NCBI RefSeq assembly: GCF_031455295.1
Contig: NZ_JAVDSL010000006.1
Span: 1-62,329, forward strand
Reading direction: 5' to 3'
DNA from: Leifsonia sp. 1010
GTDB taxonomy: Bacteria; Actinomycetota; Actinomycetes; Actinomycetales; Microbacteriaceae
Length of the DNA stretch: 62,329 nucleotides
The first letter of the stretch is position 1, and each line of letters starts with the position of its first letter. Below the pieces are notes generated by a model. It was not told the origin of the DNA. It worked only from the letters and a program-made list of their open reading frames with translations, and did not search any database. Shown here piece after piece: positions 1 through 7,574 of the stretch. The position numbers and the translations under genes are program-made.

Positions 1-110
1 CCCCGCCGCGCCGCCCGCGCCGCCGCCCCCGGGCGGCCCCCCCCTCCTAGTGGGGGAGTTTGGGTTTTCGCGCCGGTCAACACCCAAGCGCCCCCACGAA
101 TCTGTGGTGA
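1..110. other. GC-rich low-complexity window edge; no gene seen
   Basis: Bases 1-50 are almost only G and C with runs of C. They then give way to ordinary sequence that ends at the stop codon of the minus-strand exporter gene. No ORF here resembles a protein. The composition resembles the far end of the window, which suggests a contig edge rather than biology. This is an inference; read data would settle it. Confidence 0.5.
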
Positions 111-1595
111 TCAGTCGGCGAGGACGGGGATGGGCTCGGCGTCGGCGAGGGCGGAGGCGGCCGACTCCGGCGCGGCGGCGCGGGCCGCTGCCCGGCGGCC
201 CGGCAGAGCCAGCGAGATCAGGGCCGCGGCGCCGAGCACCCCGGCGCCGACCCAGACGGCCGGGATGGCCGCATCCACGTATCCGGTCGGCGTGAGCGTC
301 CCGCCCGCGCCGGTGAACACCGCGGTGAGGACGGCGACGCCGAGCGCGACCCCGACCTCCCGGAGCGTCGAGTTCGTGCCGGACGCCTTGGCGTGGTCGG
401 CCGGCCGCATGTTCGCGAGGACGGCCGTCGAGCTGGGCGCGAAGACGAGGCCCATGCCGATGCCGGCCAGGAGGAACGGGGGCCACATCTCCGAGTAGGG
501 CAGCGTCGCCGACAGCGTCAGCGCGATCCAGCCCATCGACACGGCGAGAAGGGTCAGGCCGACGACCACCGGGAGGCGCGTCCCGGTCCGCGACGACAGC
601 AGGCCGGTGAGCGGAGCGACGACCATCGGGGCGAGCGTCCACGGCATGGTCATCACGCCCGCCTCGAGCGGAGTGTGGCCCTGCACGACCTGGAGGAACT
701 GGATGAGGATGAAGATCGCCCCGAAGATGCCGAAGCTGAACGTCACACCGACGAGGTTCGCCACCGTGAAGCTGCGGTCGCGGAACAGCCGGAGCGGCAG
801 CAGCGGCGCCGACGTGCGCGACTCCCAGAAGACGAAGGCCACGAGCAGGGCCGCACCGGCGATCAGGGGGATCAGGACTTCGGCGCTGCCCCATCCCGCG
901 TCGTTGCCGCGCACGATCGCCCAGACGACCCCGAGCACACCGGGTGCGGCGAGCAGCAGGCCGACGACATCGGCGCGGACGCGTGCTCCGAAGCTGTTCG
1001 GCAGGGCGAGGAGCACCAGCGGGACGGCGATGACGCCGAGCGGGACGTTCAGCCAGAAGATGGCCTGCCAGTTCCATCCCTCGACCACGGCGCCGCCGAT
1101 GAGCGGGCCGAGCGCGACGCCGAGGCCGGAGATACCGCCCCAGATGCCGATGGCGGCGGGCCGCAGGCGCTCGCTCACGCTTCCGGCGAGCAGGGTCAGC
1201 GATAGGGGCAGGAGGGCCGCGGCGCCGGCGCCCTGGAGCGCACGGGCGCCGATGAGCTGCCACGGCTCGGTCGAGAGGGCCGCGGCCGCGCTTGCGAGCG
1301 TGAAGATCGCGATGCCGCCGAGGAAGACGGAGCGGCGGCCGAGCCGGTCGCCGAGGCCGACGGCCATCAGCATGAGCGTCGCGAAGGTGAGGGTGTACGC
1401 GTTGACCACCCACTGGAGCTCTTCGATGGAGGCGCTGAGGTCCTTGGCGATGACGGGCAGCGCGCTGGTGACGACGAGGTTGTCGAGGGTGGCCATGAAC
1501 ATCGGCAGCGAGGCGGCGACGATCGCCAGCCAGATCGGGATGCGCCGCGAGCGGGCGGTCGTGCTGCCGGCGTCGCGGGTGAGGGGAGCGGACAT
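111..1595 (-). CDS. DHA2-type MFS drug exporter (EmrB/QacA family)
   Basis: Predicted proton-coupled multidrug efflux protein of the inner membrane, 494 aa, the usual length for a 14-helix DHA2 transporter. After a short basic N-terminus (SARSRR-like), helix 1 contains the family motif around MATLDNLVVTSALP. The intracellular loop GDRLGRRSVFLGG is MFS motif A, and ALGPLIGG resembles the drug-antiporter motif C. The start is the ATG at 1595, preceded by GGAGG 5 nt upstream; the in-frame extension to 1685 runs through the operator region and is rejected. It is transcribed divergently from the TetR gene, and two palindromes between them suggest direct repression by that neighbour. The substrate cannot be read from sequence. 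Confidence 0.93.
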   Translation of the reverse strand: MSAPLTRDAGSTTARSRRIPIWLAIVAASLPMFMATLDNLVVTSALPVIAKDLSASIEELQWVVNAYTLTFATLMLMAVGLGDRLGRRSVFLGGIAIFTLASAAAALSTEPWQLIGARALQGAGAAALLPLSLTLLAGSVSERLRPAAIGIWGGISGLGVALGPLIGGAVVEGWNWQAIFWLNVPLGVIAVPLVLLALPNSFGARVRADVVGLLLAAPGVLGVVWAIVRGNDAGWGSAEVLIPLIAGAALLVAFVFWESRTSAPLLPLRLFRDRSFTVANLVGVTFSFGIFGAIFILIQFLQVVQGHTPLEAGVMTMPWTLAPMVVAPLTGLLSSRTGTRLPVVVGLTLLAVSMGWIALTLSATLPYSEMWPPFLLAGIGMGLVFAPSSTAVLANMRPADHAKASGTNSTLREVGVALGVAVLTAVFTGAGGTLTPTGYVDAAIPAVWVGAGVLGAAALISLALPGRRAAARAAAPESAASALADAEPIPVLAD

Positions 1596-1632
1596 GCACG
1601 CCTCCAAGAAGTGTGGTGGATCGGGAAATGTG

Positions 1633-1680
1633 GTTATCGGATGATTACAAGAGCTGACACTAGTAATCGGCTGATAACCT
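1633..1680. promoter_or_regulatory. Two TetR-type operators and divergent promoter
   Basis: Two near-identical 16-bp palindromes, GTTATCGGATGATTAC (1633-1648) and GTAATCGGCTGATAAC (1663-1678), are centred 30 bp apart, about three helical turns. Consensus GTWATC-N4-GATWAC. The second overlaps a -10 box TAACCT (1675-1680) placed 7 nt before the GTG of the TetR gene, so that mRNA is probably leaderless. The first lies in the 5' region of the exporter. Occupancy of both would shut both promoters, the usual TetR/efflux arrangement. Confidence 0.7.
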
Positions 1681-1687
1681 GTCAAGC

Positions 1688-2401
1688 GTGACAGACAAAA
1701 TCAGCGAGAGGATCCCCTCGGCCGAGCGCCGCGAGCAGATCCTCGAAGCCGCCAGCCGGGTGTTCGGCGAACGCGGCTACTTCGGCGCGACGACGGATCA
1801 GATCGCCAAGGCTGCGGGGATCAGCCAGCCCTACGTCGTGCGGATGTTCGGCGGCAAGGAGAACCTGTTCGTCGGCGTGCTGTCGCGGTCGCTCGACCGC
1901 CTGCTGGTCGCCTTCACCCGCACGCTGGAGGAGTGGAAGGCTGACGGTTCGCCCGCCGCCCCGACCGTCCCTTCTGTCACCGACGGCACGCCGGTCGCCG
2001 GCGCGCAGGGCGCACACGGCGAAATCGGCCGTCGCCTGGGCCTCGCGTACGTGAACCTGATCGAGGACCGCGGTCTGCTGCTGTCGCTCATGCAGGCGTT
2101 CAGCATGGGGCAGGACCCGACGATCGGCGCGAAGGCGCGCGACGGATTCCTCGCCATCTACCGGCTCCTGCGCGACGAGGCGGGCTTCGCGCCAGAGGAG
2201 GTGCGGTCGTTCCTCGCCGAGGGGATGCTGCTGAACACGCTCCTGGGGCTGCGGCTGCCCGATGAGTACGGCCGGGACGAGGCTGCGACGGAGCTGCTGG
2301 AGTGCACGTTCCGGACCAAGCTGGCGCTGGTGCTGGATGTCGCGGCCGAGAGCGGCGGGGGCGTCGCCGGGTCCGCCACGGCGAAGGCGCAGGGCGCATG
2401 A
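1688..2401 (+). CDS. TetR/AcrR family transcriptional repressor
   Basis: A 237-aa DNA-binding regulator. Residues 10-60 form the TetR helix-turn-helix: AERREQILEAASRVFGERGY, then ATTDQIAKAAGISQPYVVRMFGGKENLF. The C-terminal ligand domain is unremarkable. Translation starts at a GTG with no Shine-Dalgarno sequence, 7 nt behind a TAACCT -10 box, consistent with leaderless mRNA. Its stop overlaps the truB start (ATGA at 2398-2401), so it is translationally linked to truB; this is odd, because truB is housekeeping. The likely targets are its own promoter and the divergent exporter. The inducer is unknown. Confidence 0.92.
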   Translation: MTDKISERIPSAERREQILEAASRVFGERGYFGATTDQIAKAAGISQPYVVRMFGGKENLFVGVLSRSLDRLLVAFTRTLEEWKADGSPAAPTVPSVTDGTPVAGAQGAHGEIGRRLGLAYVNLIEDRGLLLSLMQAFSMGQDPTIGAKARDGFLAIYRLLRDEAGFAPEEVRSFLAEGMLLNTLLGLRLPDEYGRDEAATELLECTFRTKLALVLDVAAESGGGVAGSATAKAQGA

Positions 2402-3309
2402 CCGGCAGCGGTCTCATCCTCGTCGACAAGCCGGCGGGCATGACGAGCCACGACGTCGTCTCCCGGGTTCGGCGCGCCGCGGGAACCCGGAAGGTCGGCC
2501 ACGCCGGGACGCTGGATCCGATGGCGACCGGGCTCCTCATCCTCGGCATCAACTCGTCCACGCGCTTGCTGACCTACATCGTCGGCGCCGACAAGGAGTA
2601 CCTCGCGACCATCCGGCTGGGGGCGTCGTCGACGACCGACGACGCCGAGGGCGAGCTGGGGGAGCAGGCGCCGCAGGCCGCGCTCGACGCGGTGACCCCC
2701 GAGGCGATCGCCGCGGGCATCGCCGAGCTGACGGGCGAGATCGAGCAGATCCCCTCGTCCGTCAGCGCGATCAAGGTCGACGGCAAGCGCGCGTACGCCC
2801 GCGTGCGTGCGGGCGAAGCGGTCGAGCTGAAGCCTCGCGCGGTCACCGTCGCGGAGTTCGAGCTCATCGCCAGCCGCCGCGTCGCGGGCGCGATCGACCT
2901 GGACGTACGGGTCGTCTGCTCGTCGGGGACGTACATCCGCTCGCTCGCCCGTGACCTCGGCGCTGGCCTCGGCGTCGGCGGTCACCTGACGGCGCTGCGT
3001 CGCACCCGGGTCGGCGCCTACGACGTGCGCGACGCGCACGACCTCGCTACGCTCGACGCGGACGCCGCGCTGATCCCGGCGGTGGATGCGGCCGTCCGGC
3101 TGTTCGAGCGGCTCGACCTCACCGAGCAGCAGGCGATCGACCTGACGCACGGCCGTCGCATCCACATCGCCGACCGGGAAGGCGCAGGCGGTGTGCCGGT
3201 CGCGGCCGTCGCCCCGAACGGAGCGCTTGTCGGACTCATCGAGTTCCGCGGAAAGGAAGCACGGACCCTGGTGAACTTCCCGACGGACGAAGCGGTCGGC
3301 CCCGCATGA
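2398..3309 (+). CDS. truB: tRNA pseudouridine(55) synthase TruB
   Basis: Isomerises U55 of the tRNA T-arm to pseudouridine. The protein is 303 aa. The N-terminal block LVDKPAGMTSHDVV and the catalytic motif GHAGTLDPMATGLL are intact, with Asp40 as the expected nucleophile. Later conserved blocks are IPSSVSAIKVDGKRAY and SSGTYIRSLARDLG, and a PUA-like C-terminus follows. The ATG at 2398 overlaps the TetR stop. The longer in-frame start at 2302 would lie inside the TetR gene and is rejected. Downstream genes overlap it by 4 bp and lead to ribF, the truB-ribF order common in Gram-positive bacteria, here with two membrane proteins inserted. Confidence 0.96.
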   Translation: MTGSGLILVDKPAGMTSHDVVSRVRRAAGTRKVGHAGTLDPMATGLLILGINSSTRLLTYIVGADKEYLATIRLGASSTTDDAEGELGEQAPQAALDAVTPEAIAAGIAELTGEIEQIPSSVSAIKVDGKRAYARVRAGEAVELKPRAVTVAEFELIASRRVAGAIDLDVRVVCSSGTYIRSLARDLGAGLGVGGHLTALRRTRVGAYDVRDAHDLATLDADAALIPAVDAAVRLFERLDLTEQQAIDLTHGRRIHIADREGAGGVPVAAVAPNGALVGLIEFRGKEARTLVNFPTDEAVGPA

Positions 3310-3674
3310 TCGAGTGGTTCGTCACACTCCAGGTGATCGTCGCGTGCGCTGCCGGCATCCTGTGCATCGTGCTCGGGCTGATCGGTCGTCTGCCGGGCGA
3401 CGTGTCGATGGGCGCGGTCGCGCTCGTAGAGGTGCTGCTGCTGCTGCAGCTGGTCATCGCGATCATCGCGCCCGCTGCGGGCAATCCGCCGTCCGGCAGC
3501 CTCGCCGAGTTCTACATCTACCTGATCTCGGCGATCATCCTGCCCCTGGCGGGCGGATTCTGGGCCCTGGTCGAGCGCAACCGGTGGAGCACCGTCATCC
3601 TGGGCGGCGTCTGCCTCGCCATCGCGGTGATGGTCTACCGGATGGGTCAGATCTGGTTCGTGCAGGGCGCGTGA
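3306..3674 (+). CDS. Small integral membrane protein, function unknown
   Basis: A 122-aa protein with about four hydrophobic helices (residues 5-27, 37-59, 68-90 and 97-117) and short polar loops, including GRLPGDVSMG after helix 1. The ATG overlaps the truB stop (ATGA), so it is co-translated with truB. I recognise no enzymatic motif or domain. Position between truB and ribF suggests it travels with these genes but does not reveal a role. Confidence 0.8.
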   Translation: MIEWFVTLQVIVACAAGILCIVLGLIGRLPGDVSMGAVALVEVLLLLQLVIAIIAPAAGNPPSGSLAEFYIYLISAIILPLAGGFWALVERNRWSTVILGGVCLAIAVMVYRMGQIWFVQGA

Positions 3675-3691
3675 CCGTCTCCGCGGGCAAA

Positions 3692-3697
3692 TAGAAT
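3692..3697 (+). promoter_or_regulatory. -10 box TAGAAT for leaderless start at 3706
   Basis: TAGAAT lies 8 nt before the ATG at 3706, with no Shine-Dalgarno sequence between. The geometry predicts transcription starting at or next to the ATG. A GTGACC at 3671-3676 is a weak candidate -35. Confidence 0.55.
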
Positions 3698-3705
3698 CGA
3701 AGGCG

Positions 3706-4221
3706 ATGTCCCACCACACCATGTCCGCGCGCACCGACTCCGATCCGTCCTCCCCGAGGCGGCGGATGACGGGGGTGGGCCGGGTGCTCGTCTTCGTCTA
3801 CGGCGTACTGGCGCTGGCGGCGACCGGCCGCAGCGTATTCCAGATCATCGACCGCTTCCACGAGGCGCCCGTCGCGTTCACGCTGTCCGGGCTCGCCGCC
3901 GTCGTGTACATCGTCGCGACCGTCGCCCTGATCGCACCGGGCCGCTTCTGGTACCGCGTCGCGTGGGTCACCATCAGCTTCGAGCTGGCCGGGGTGCTGA
4001 TCATCGGCACGCTCAGCCTGTTCGCGCCCGCCGTGCTCGGGCTGCACGACATCGACCCGTTCGGCCGCGACGCCACAGTGTGGTCGGTGTACGGGATGGG
4101 GTACCTGTTCATCCCGCTGGTGCTGCCGGTGCTCGGGATGCTGTGGCTGCGGAAGCACCGGCCGGCGGACGCTCCCGGAGATGGTGCGGCGGCTGTGGCC
4201 GACGCGGGGGCGGCCTCGTGA
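3706..4221 (+). CDS. Four-helix membrane protein upstream of ribF
   Basis: A 171-aa membrane protein with a polar N-terminal tail of about 24 residues, then roughly four hydrophobic helices (about 25-43, 58-80, 86-108, 128-148) and an Ala/Gly-rich acidic C-terminus. No catalytic motif is visible. Its stop overlaps the ribF GTG (GTGA at 4218-4221), indicating translational coupling with ribF. A TAGAAT -10 box in front means it and ribF can be transcribed independently of truB. Function not recognised. Confidence 0.82.
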   Translation: MSHHTMSARTDSDPSSPRRRMTGVGRVLVFVYGVLALAATGRSVFQIIDRFHEAPVAFTLSGLAAVVYIVATVALIAPGRFWYRVAWVTISFELAGVLIIGTLSLFAPAVLGLHDIDPFGRDATVWSVYGMGYLFIPLVLPVLGMLWLRKHRPADAPGDGAAAVADAGAAS

Positions 4222-5180
4222 AGGTCTTCCATGCGGTCTCCGAGGTGCCCGACGGCTGGGGGCCGAGTGCCGTCACCATCGGTAAGTTCGACGGGGTGCA
4301 CACCGGCCACCGCGCGGTGATCGACCGGCTGCGCACCGTCGCCGCGGAGCGCGGACTCGTCTCGACGATCATCACGTTCGACCGCAACCCGCTCGAGGTG
4401 CTCGCTCCCGACAAGTGCCCGCCGTCGCTCGTCAGCAACGCGCAGAAGCTCGACCTGCTCGCGTCGACCGGCGTCGACGCCACCCTCATGGTCACGTTCG
4501 ACCGGGCGCTCGCGGGGCTCGAGCCCGAGGAGTTCGTGCACCACACCCTCGTCGACCGGCTGCATGCCGCGGCGGTGCTCGTGGGCAGCGACTTCCGGTT
4601 CGGTGCGCGCGGCGCAGGTGACGTCGAGCTGCTCCGGCGGCTCGGCGAGACGTACGGCTTCACCGTCGAGCTCATCGACGACGTGCGGCCGGAGCACGGC
4701 CGGCGGGTCTCATCCACCTGGATCCGGGAGCTGCTCGCCGACGGCGACGTCGCGCACGCGACCCAGCTGCTCGGCGCCCCTCCGACCGTGCGCGGGCTCG
4801 TGGTGCACGGTGCGGCACGCGGGCGCGAGCTGGGCTTCCCGACCGCGAACCTCTCGCCGGAGTCGGAAGGACTCATCCCCGCCGACGGTGTCTACGCCGG
4901 CTGGCTGACCGACGCGGGGGAGCGGTACCCGGCCGCGATCTCGGTCGGCAACAACCCGACCTTCGAGGGCGTTCCGCAGAAGCAGGTGGAGGCGTACGTG
5001 CTCGACCGCGAGCTCGACCTCTACGACCACACGGTCGAGGTCGCCTTCGTCGAACGCATCCGCGGGATGGTCGCGTACACGGGCATCGAGCCGCTCATCG
5101 CGCAGATCGCGGACGACGTGGAGCAGGCGCGGCGCATCCTCGGCGTCGTCCCGGCGGCCGACGCCGACGAGCGCTCCTGA
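4218..5180 (+). CDS. ribF: Bifunctional riboflavin kinase / FAD synthetase RibF
   Basis: Makes FMN from riboflavin, then FAD from FMN, in the cytoplasm. The protein is 320 aa. The N-terminal nucleotidyltransferase half has VTIGKFDGVHTGH (family motif GxFDGVHxGH) and SSTWIRELLADGDV. The C-terminal riboflavin kinase half starts near VRGLVVHGAARGRELGFPTANL and contains ADGVYAGW and VGNNPTFEG. The GTG at 4218 is chosen because the longer ORF start (3963) lies inside the upstream gene and GTG overlaps that gene's stop. The next gene overlaps by one base. FAD/FMN supply is relevant to the flavoenzymes elsewhere in the window. Confidence 0.96.
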   Translation: MKVFHAVSEVPDGWGPSAVTIGKFDGVHTGHRAVIDRLRTVAAERGLVSTIITFDRNPLEVLAPDKCPPSLVSNAQKLDLLASTGVDATLMVTFDRALAGLEPEEFVHHTLVDRLHAAAVLVGSDFRFGARGAGDVELLRRLGETYGFTVELIDDVRPEHGRRVSSTWIRELLADGDVAHATQLLGAPPTVRGLVVHGAARGRELGFPTANLSPESEGLIPADGVYAGWLTDAGERYPAAISVGNNPTFEGVPQKQVEAYVLDRELDLYDHTVEVAFVERIRGMVAYTGIEPLIAQIADDVEQARRILGVVPAADADERS

Positions 5181-6400
5181 TGGCGGGCGTGAACCCGGCT
5201 GCCGACCGGCGGCCGCTCTGGCACGGGCGCGCGATCGCGCTGCTCGGCATCCTGCTGGTCGCGGCGAACCTCCGCACCGCCGTCGCCGCGCTGTCGCCGA
5301 TCTTCGCCGAGATCCGCACCGACTTCGACGTGTCGAGCATCGGCGTCGGACTGCTCGGGATGCTGCCGCCGGTGTGCTTCGCGGTGTTCGGCCTGGTCGC
5401 GCCGACCTTCACGCGGCGGCTGAGCCTCGAGGCCGTCGTCGTGCTCGCGCTCGGCGTCATGCTGGCCGGCCACCTCATCCGTGCGGCCGCGCCCTCGTTC
5501 GCGGTGCTGGCGATCGGGTCGGCGGTGACCTTCGCGGGCATGGGCGTCGGGAACGTGCTGCTGCCTCCGCTGGTCAAGCGGTACTTCCCCGACCGGATCG
5601 GGTTGGTCACTTCGTTGTACGCGACCATCATGTCGGTGTCGACGCTGCTGCCGCCGCTCGTCGCGGTTCCGGTCGCCGATGCGGCCGGATGGCACGTCTC
5701 CGTCGGGATGTGGGGCGTGGTCTGCGCGCTCGCCATCCTGCCGTGGCTGCGCATCCTGATCACGCACCGTCCGGCTCATCCCGACCGCGATGTGGAGGTC
5801 GAGAAGGCGCAGCCGGCGATGGCGGGGCGCGTCTGGCACTCGCCGCTCGCGTGGGCGATGGCCGTGCTGTTCGCCGTGTCGAGCCTCAACGCGTACGCGA
5901 TGTTCGCGTGGCTTCCGGAGATCCTGCACGACGTGGCCGGGCTGACCCCGCTCGAGGCGGGAGCACTGCTGTCGGTGTATGCCGGGATGGGCATACCGGC
6001 CGGGCTGCTGGTCCCGATGCTGGCCGCGCGGATGCGGAATGTCGCCTGGCTGATCTACGCGGGCGTCGCGTTCTTCGTCCTCGGGTACCTCGGTCTCATC
6101 CTCGCGCCCGGCGTCGCGACGTGGTTGTGGGTGGCGCTGGCCGGGCTGGGGCCGCTGCTGTTCCCGCTGTGCCTCGTGCTGATCAACATGCGGACGCGGA
6201 CGCACGCGGGCTCCGTCGCGCTCAGCGGGTTCACGCAGGGTCTCGGCTACACGCTCGGCGCCCTCGGCCCGCTCGCGGTCGGCGTGCTGCACCAGCTCAC
6301 GGGCTCCTGGACGCTCGCCCTCGTGGTGCTGACCGCCACGGCTCTCGCCGCCGCCGCGGCCGGCGCCGTCGCCGCCCGCCCCAAGTACCTCGAAGACTGA
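5180..6400 (+). CDS. MFS transporter, CynX/NimT-like
   Basis: A 406-aa inner-membrane carrier with about 12 hydrophobic segments. The opening LLVAANLRTAVAALSPIFAEIRTDF matches the CynX/NimT branch (cyanate and 2-nitroimidazole transporter-type) of the major facilitator superfamily, as does GMGVGNVLLPPLVKRYFP. The start ATG shares one base with the ribF stop (TGATG), implying co-translation. A long hairpin follows immediately. The transported compound is unknown; the CynX label is a family name only. Confidence 0.88.
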   Translation: MAGVNPAADRRPLWHGRAIALLGILLVAANLRTAVAALSPIFAEIRTDFDVSSIGVGLLGMLPPVCFAVFGLVAPTFTRRLSLEAVVVLALGVMLAGHLIRAAAPSFAVLAIGSAVTFAGMGVGNVLLPPLVKRYFPDRIGLVTSLYATIMSVSTLLPPLVAVPVADAAGWHVSVGMWGVVCALAILPWLRILITHRPAHPDRDVEVEKAQPAMAGRVWHSPLAWAMAVLFAVSSLNAYAMFAWLPEILHDVAGLTPLEAGALLSVYAGMGIPAGLLVPMLAARMRNVAWLIYAGVAFFVLGYLGLILAPGVATWLWVALAGLGPLLFPLCLVLINMRTRTHAGSVALSGFTQGLGYTLGALGPLAVGVLHQLTGSWTLALVVLTATALAAAAAGAVAARPKYLED

Positions 6401-6406
6401 CCCCCG

Positions 6407-6485
6407 CCCCAAGCCAACAGCTCCTGACTTTTTCCGCGAATCCGGCTGAAATCGGCGGAAAAACTCAGGAGCTGATGGCTTGGGG
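6407..6485. repeat. Long hairpin, family A copy 1, between convergent genes
   Basis: Two 31-nt arms (6407-6437 and 6455-6485) pair at 29 positions around a 17-nt loop. The centre of the arm is CAGCTCCTGA, one unpaired base, then TTTTTC. The element lies between the stops of the MFS and ROK genes and could end transcription from both sides, although no U-run follows the stem on either strand. A second copy lies at 26362-26426. Confidence 0.75.
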
Positions 6486-6493
6486 GTGGGGGA

Positions 6494-7483
6494 TTAGGGG
6501 AGGAGGGAGGCGCGGTGGATGAGGGCGGCGGCCCCGATGAGCGGACCCTCGGAGGAGAGAGCGGACGGGACGATCCGCACCTTGCGCACGAACGGGAAGT
6601 AGTGGTGCTCGATGACCTCGCGCATGTGGTCGAAGAGGTCCGGCGTCGAGTGCGAGAAGCCTCCGCCGATCGCGACGAGCTCCAGGTCGAGCAGCGCCGT
6701 GGCCGACGCGATCGCGCGGCCGACGGCCTCGCCGGTGCGGGCGATCGCCTCGCGCGCGACGAGGTCGCCCGCGACGTACGCCGCCGCCAGCTCCTCGCCG
6801 GTCGTGCCCTCGAAGCCCTGCTGCCGCGCCCACGCGACGGTGTGCGGCCCGGAGGCCATGGCCTCCAGCGCGTACGGGTTGCCGAACGTGTCCTCGCCCT
6901 TGATGTCGCCGACCTCGACGTGCCCGATGTGGCCCGCATTGCCGGTCGGGCCGGTGATCACGCGGCCGCCCACGATGAGCCCGCCGCCGATCCCGGTCGA
7001 GATGACCATCCCCATGACGTTGTCGACGCCCTGCGCCGCGCCCACCCAGTGCTCGGCCATGGTGATCGCCACGCCGTCCATCTCGAGGGTCACGGGAACG
7101 TCGAGGGAGAGCTCGGCGGCGACACCGGCGACAAAGTCGCGCATCGGGTAGTCGCGCCAGTGCGGCACGTTGAGCGGCGAGACGAGTCCGCGCTGCCGGT
7201 CGATCGGGCCGGCGCTACCGATGCCGACGCCGATGATGGCGGCGTCGGAGGGGAGGGATGCGGCGGCCGCGCGCACGACGCCGCCGACCGACTCCTCGAG
7301 CTCCGGGACGGTGGCGTTCCGCCCGGTCGGACGGCGGTGCCGGGAGCCCTCGACGAGGCGGCCCTCCGCATCCACCAGGGCGGCTTCGACCTTCGTTCCG
7401 CCGAAGTCGACGGCCAGGACGTAGGGGGTGGGCGCGGTGGCGGCTGTCAGCGCGGGGTCTGCGAGCAAGGGGTCTGTGGGCAC
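6494..7483 (-). CDS. ROK-family sugar kinase-like protein
   Basis: A 329-aa cytoplasmic protein of the ROK (repressor/ORF/kinase) family without an HTH domain, so more likely a glucokinase- or fructokinase-type enzyme than a repressor. The phosphate-1 motif is AVDFGGTKVEAALVD (residues 24-38). ISTGIGGGLIVGG and GHIGHVEV follow. The usual ROK zinc cysteines are absent: where the family reads CGNxGCLE, this protein has FGNPYALE (residues 200-207). Start is a GTG at 7483, 6 nt behind a TATCGT -10 box. Divergent from the SorC-type regulator, so it may be co-regulated with the deo-like operon. Substrate unknown. Confidence 0.85.
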   Translation of the reverse strand: MPTDPLLADPALTAATAPTPYVLAVDFGGTKVEAALVDAEGRLVEGSRHRRPTGRNATVPELEESVGGVVRAAAASLPSDAAIIGVGIGSAGPIDRQRGLVSPLNVPHWRDYPMRDFVAGVAAELSLDVPVTLEMDGVAITMAEHWVGAAQGVDNVMGMVISTGIGGGLIVGGRVITGPTGNAGHIGHVEVGDIKGEDTFGNPYALEAMASGPHTVAWARQQGFEGTTGEELAAAYVAGDLVAREAIARTGEAVGRAIASATALLDLELVAIGGGFSHSTPDLFDHMREVIEHHYFPFVRKVRIVPSALSSEGPLIGAAALIHRASLLP

Positions 7484-7489
7484 GACCCA

Positions 7490-7568
7490 ACGATAAACGA
7501 AACGGCCACTGCTCATTTGAGCATCCACCACGCACATGTTGCTCACGCGCGCACGCCGTTCCTAAGCT
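7490..7568. promoter_or_regulatory. Divergent promoter with TGAGCA/TGCTCA half-sites
   Basis: On the minus strand TATCGT (plus positions 7490-7495) stands 6 nt before the ROK GTG. On the plus strand TAAGCT (7563-7568) stands 6 nt before the SorC GTG. Between them a perfect palindrome TGCTCATTTGAGCA (7510-7523) and a further TGCTCA (7540-7545) form three half-sites. These are good candidates for the operator of the adjacent SorC/DeoR regulator; this is inference. Confidence 0.6.
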
Positions 7569-7574
7569 GGACGG

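Noticed and set aside
5021-6412. Minus-strand ORF of 463 codons opposite the CynX-like transporter
   Set aside because: Low-complexity Arg/Gln/Asp/His sequence and exact opposition to a real membrane protein gene; no family resemblance.
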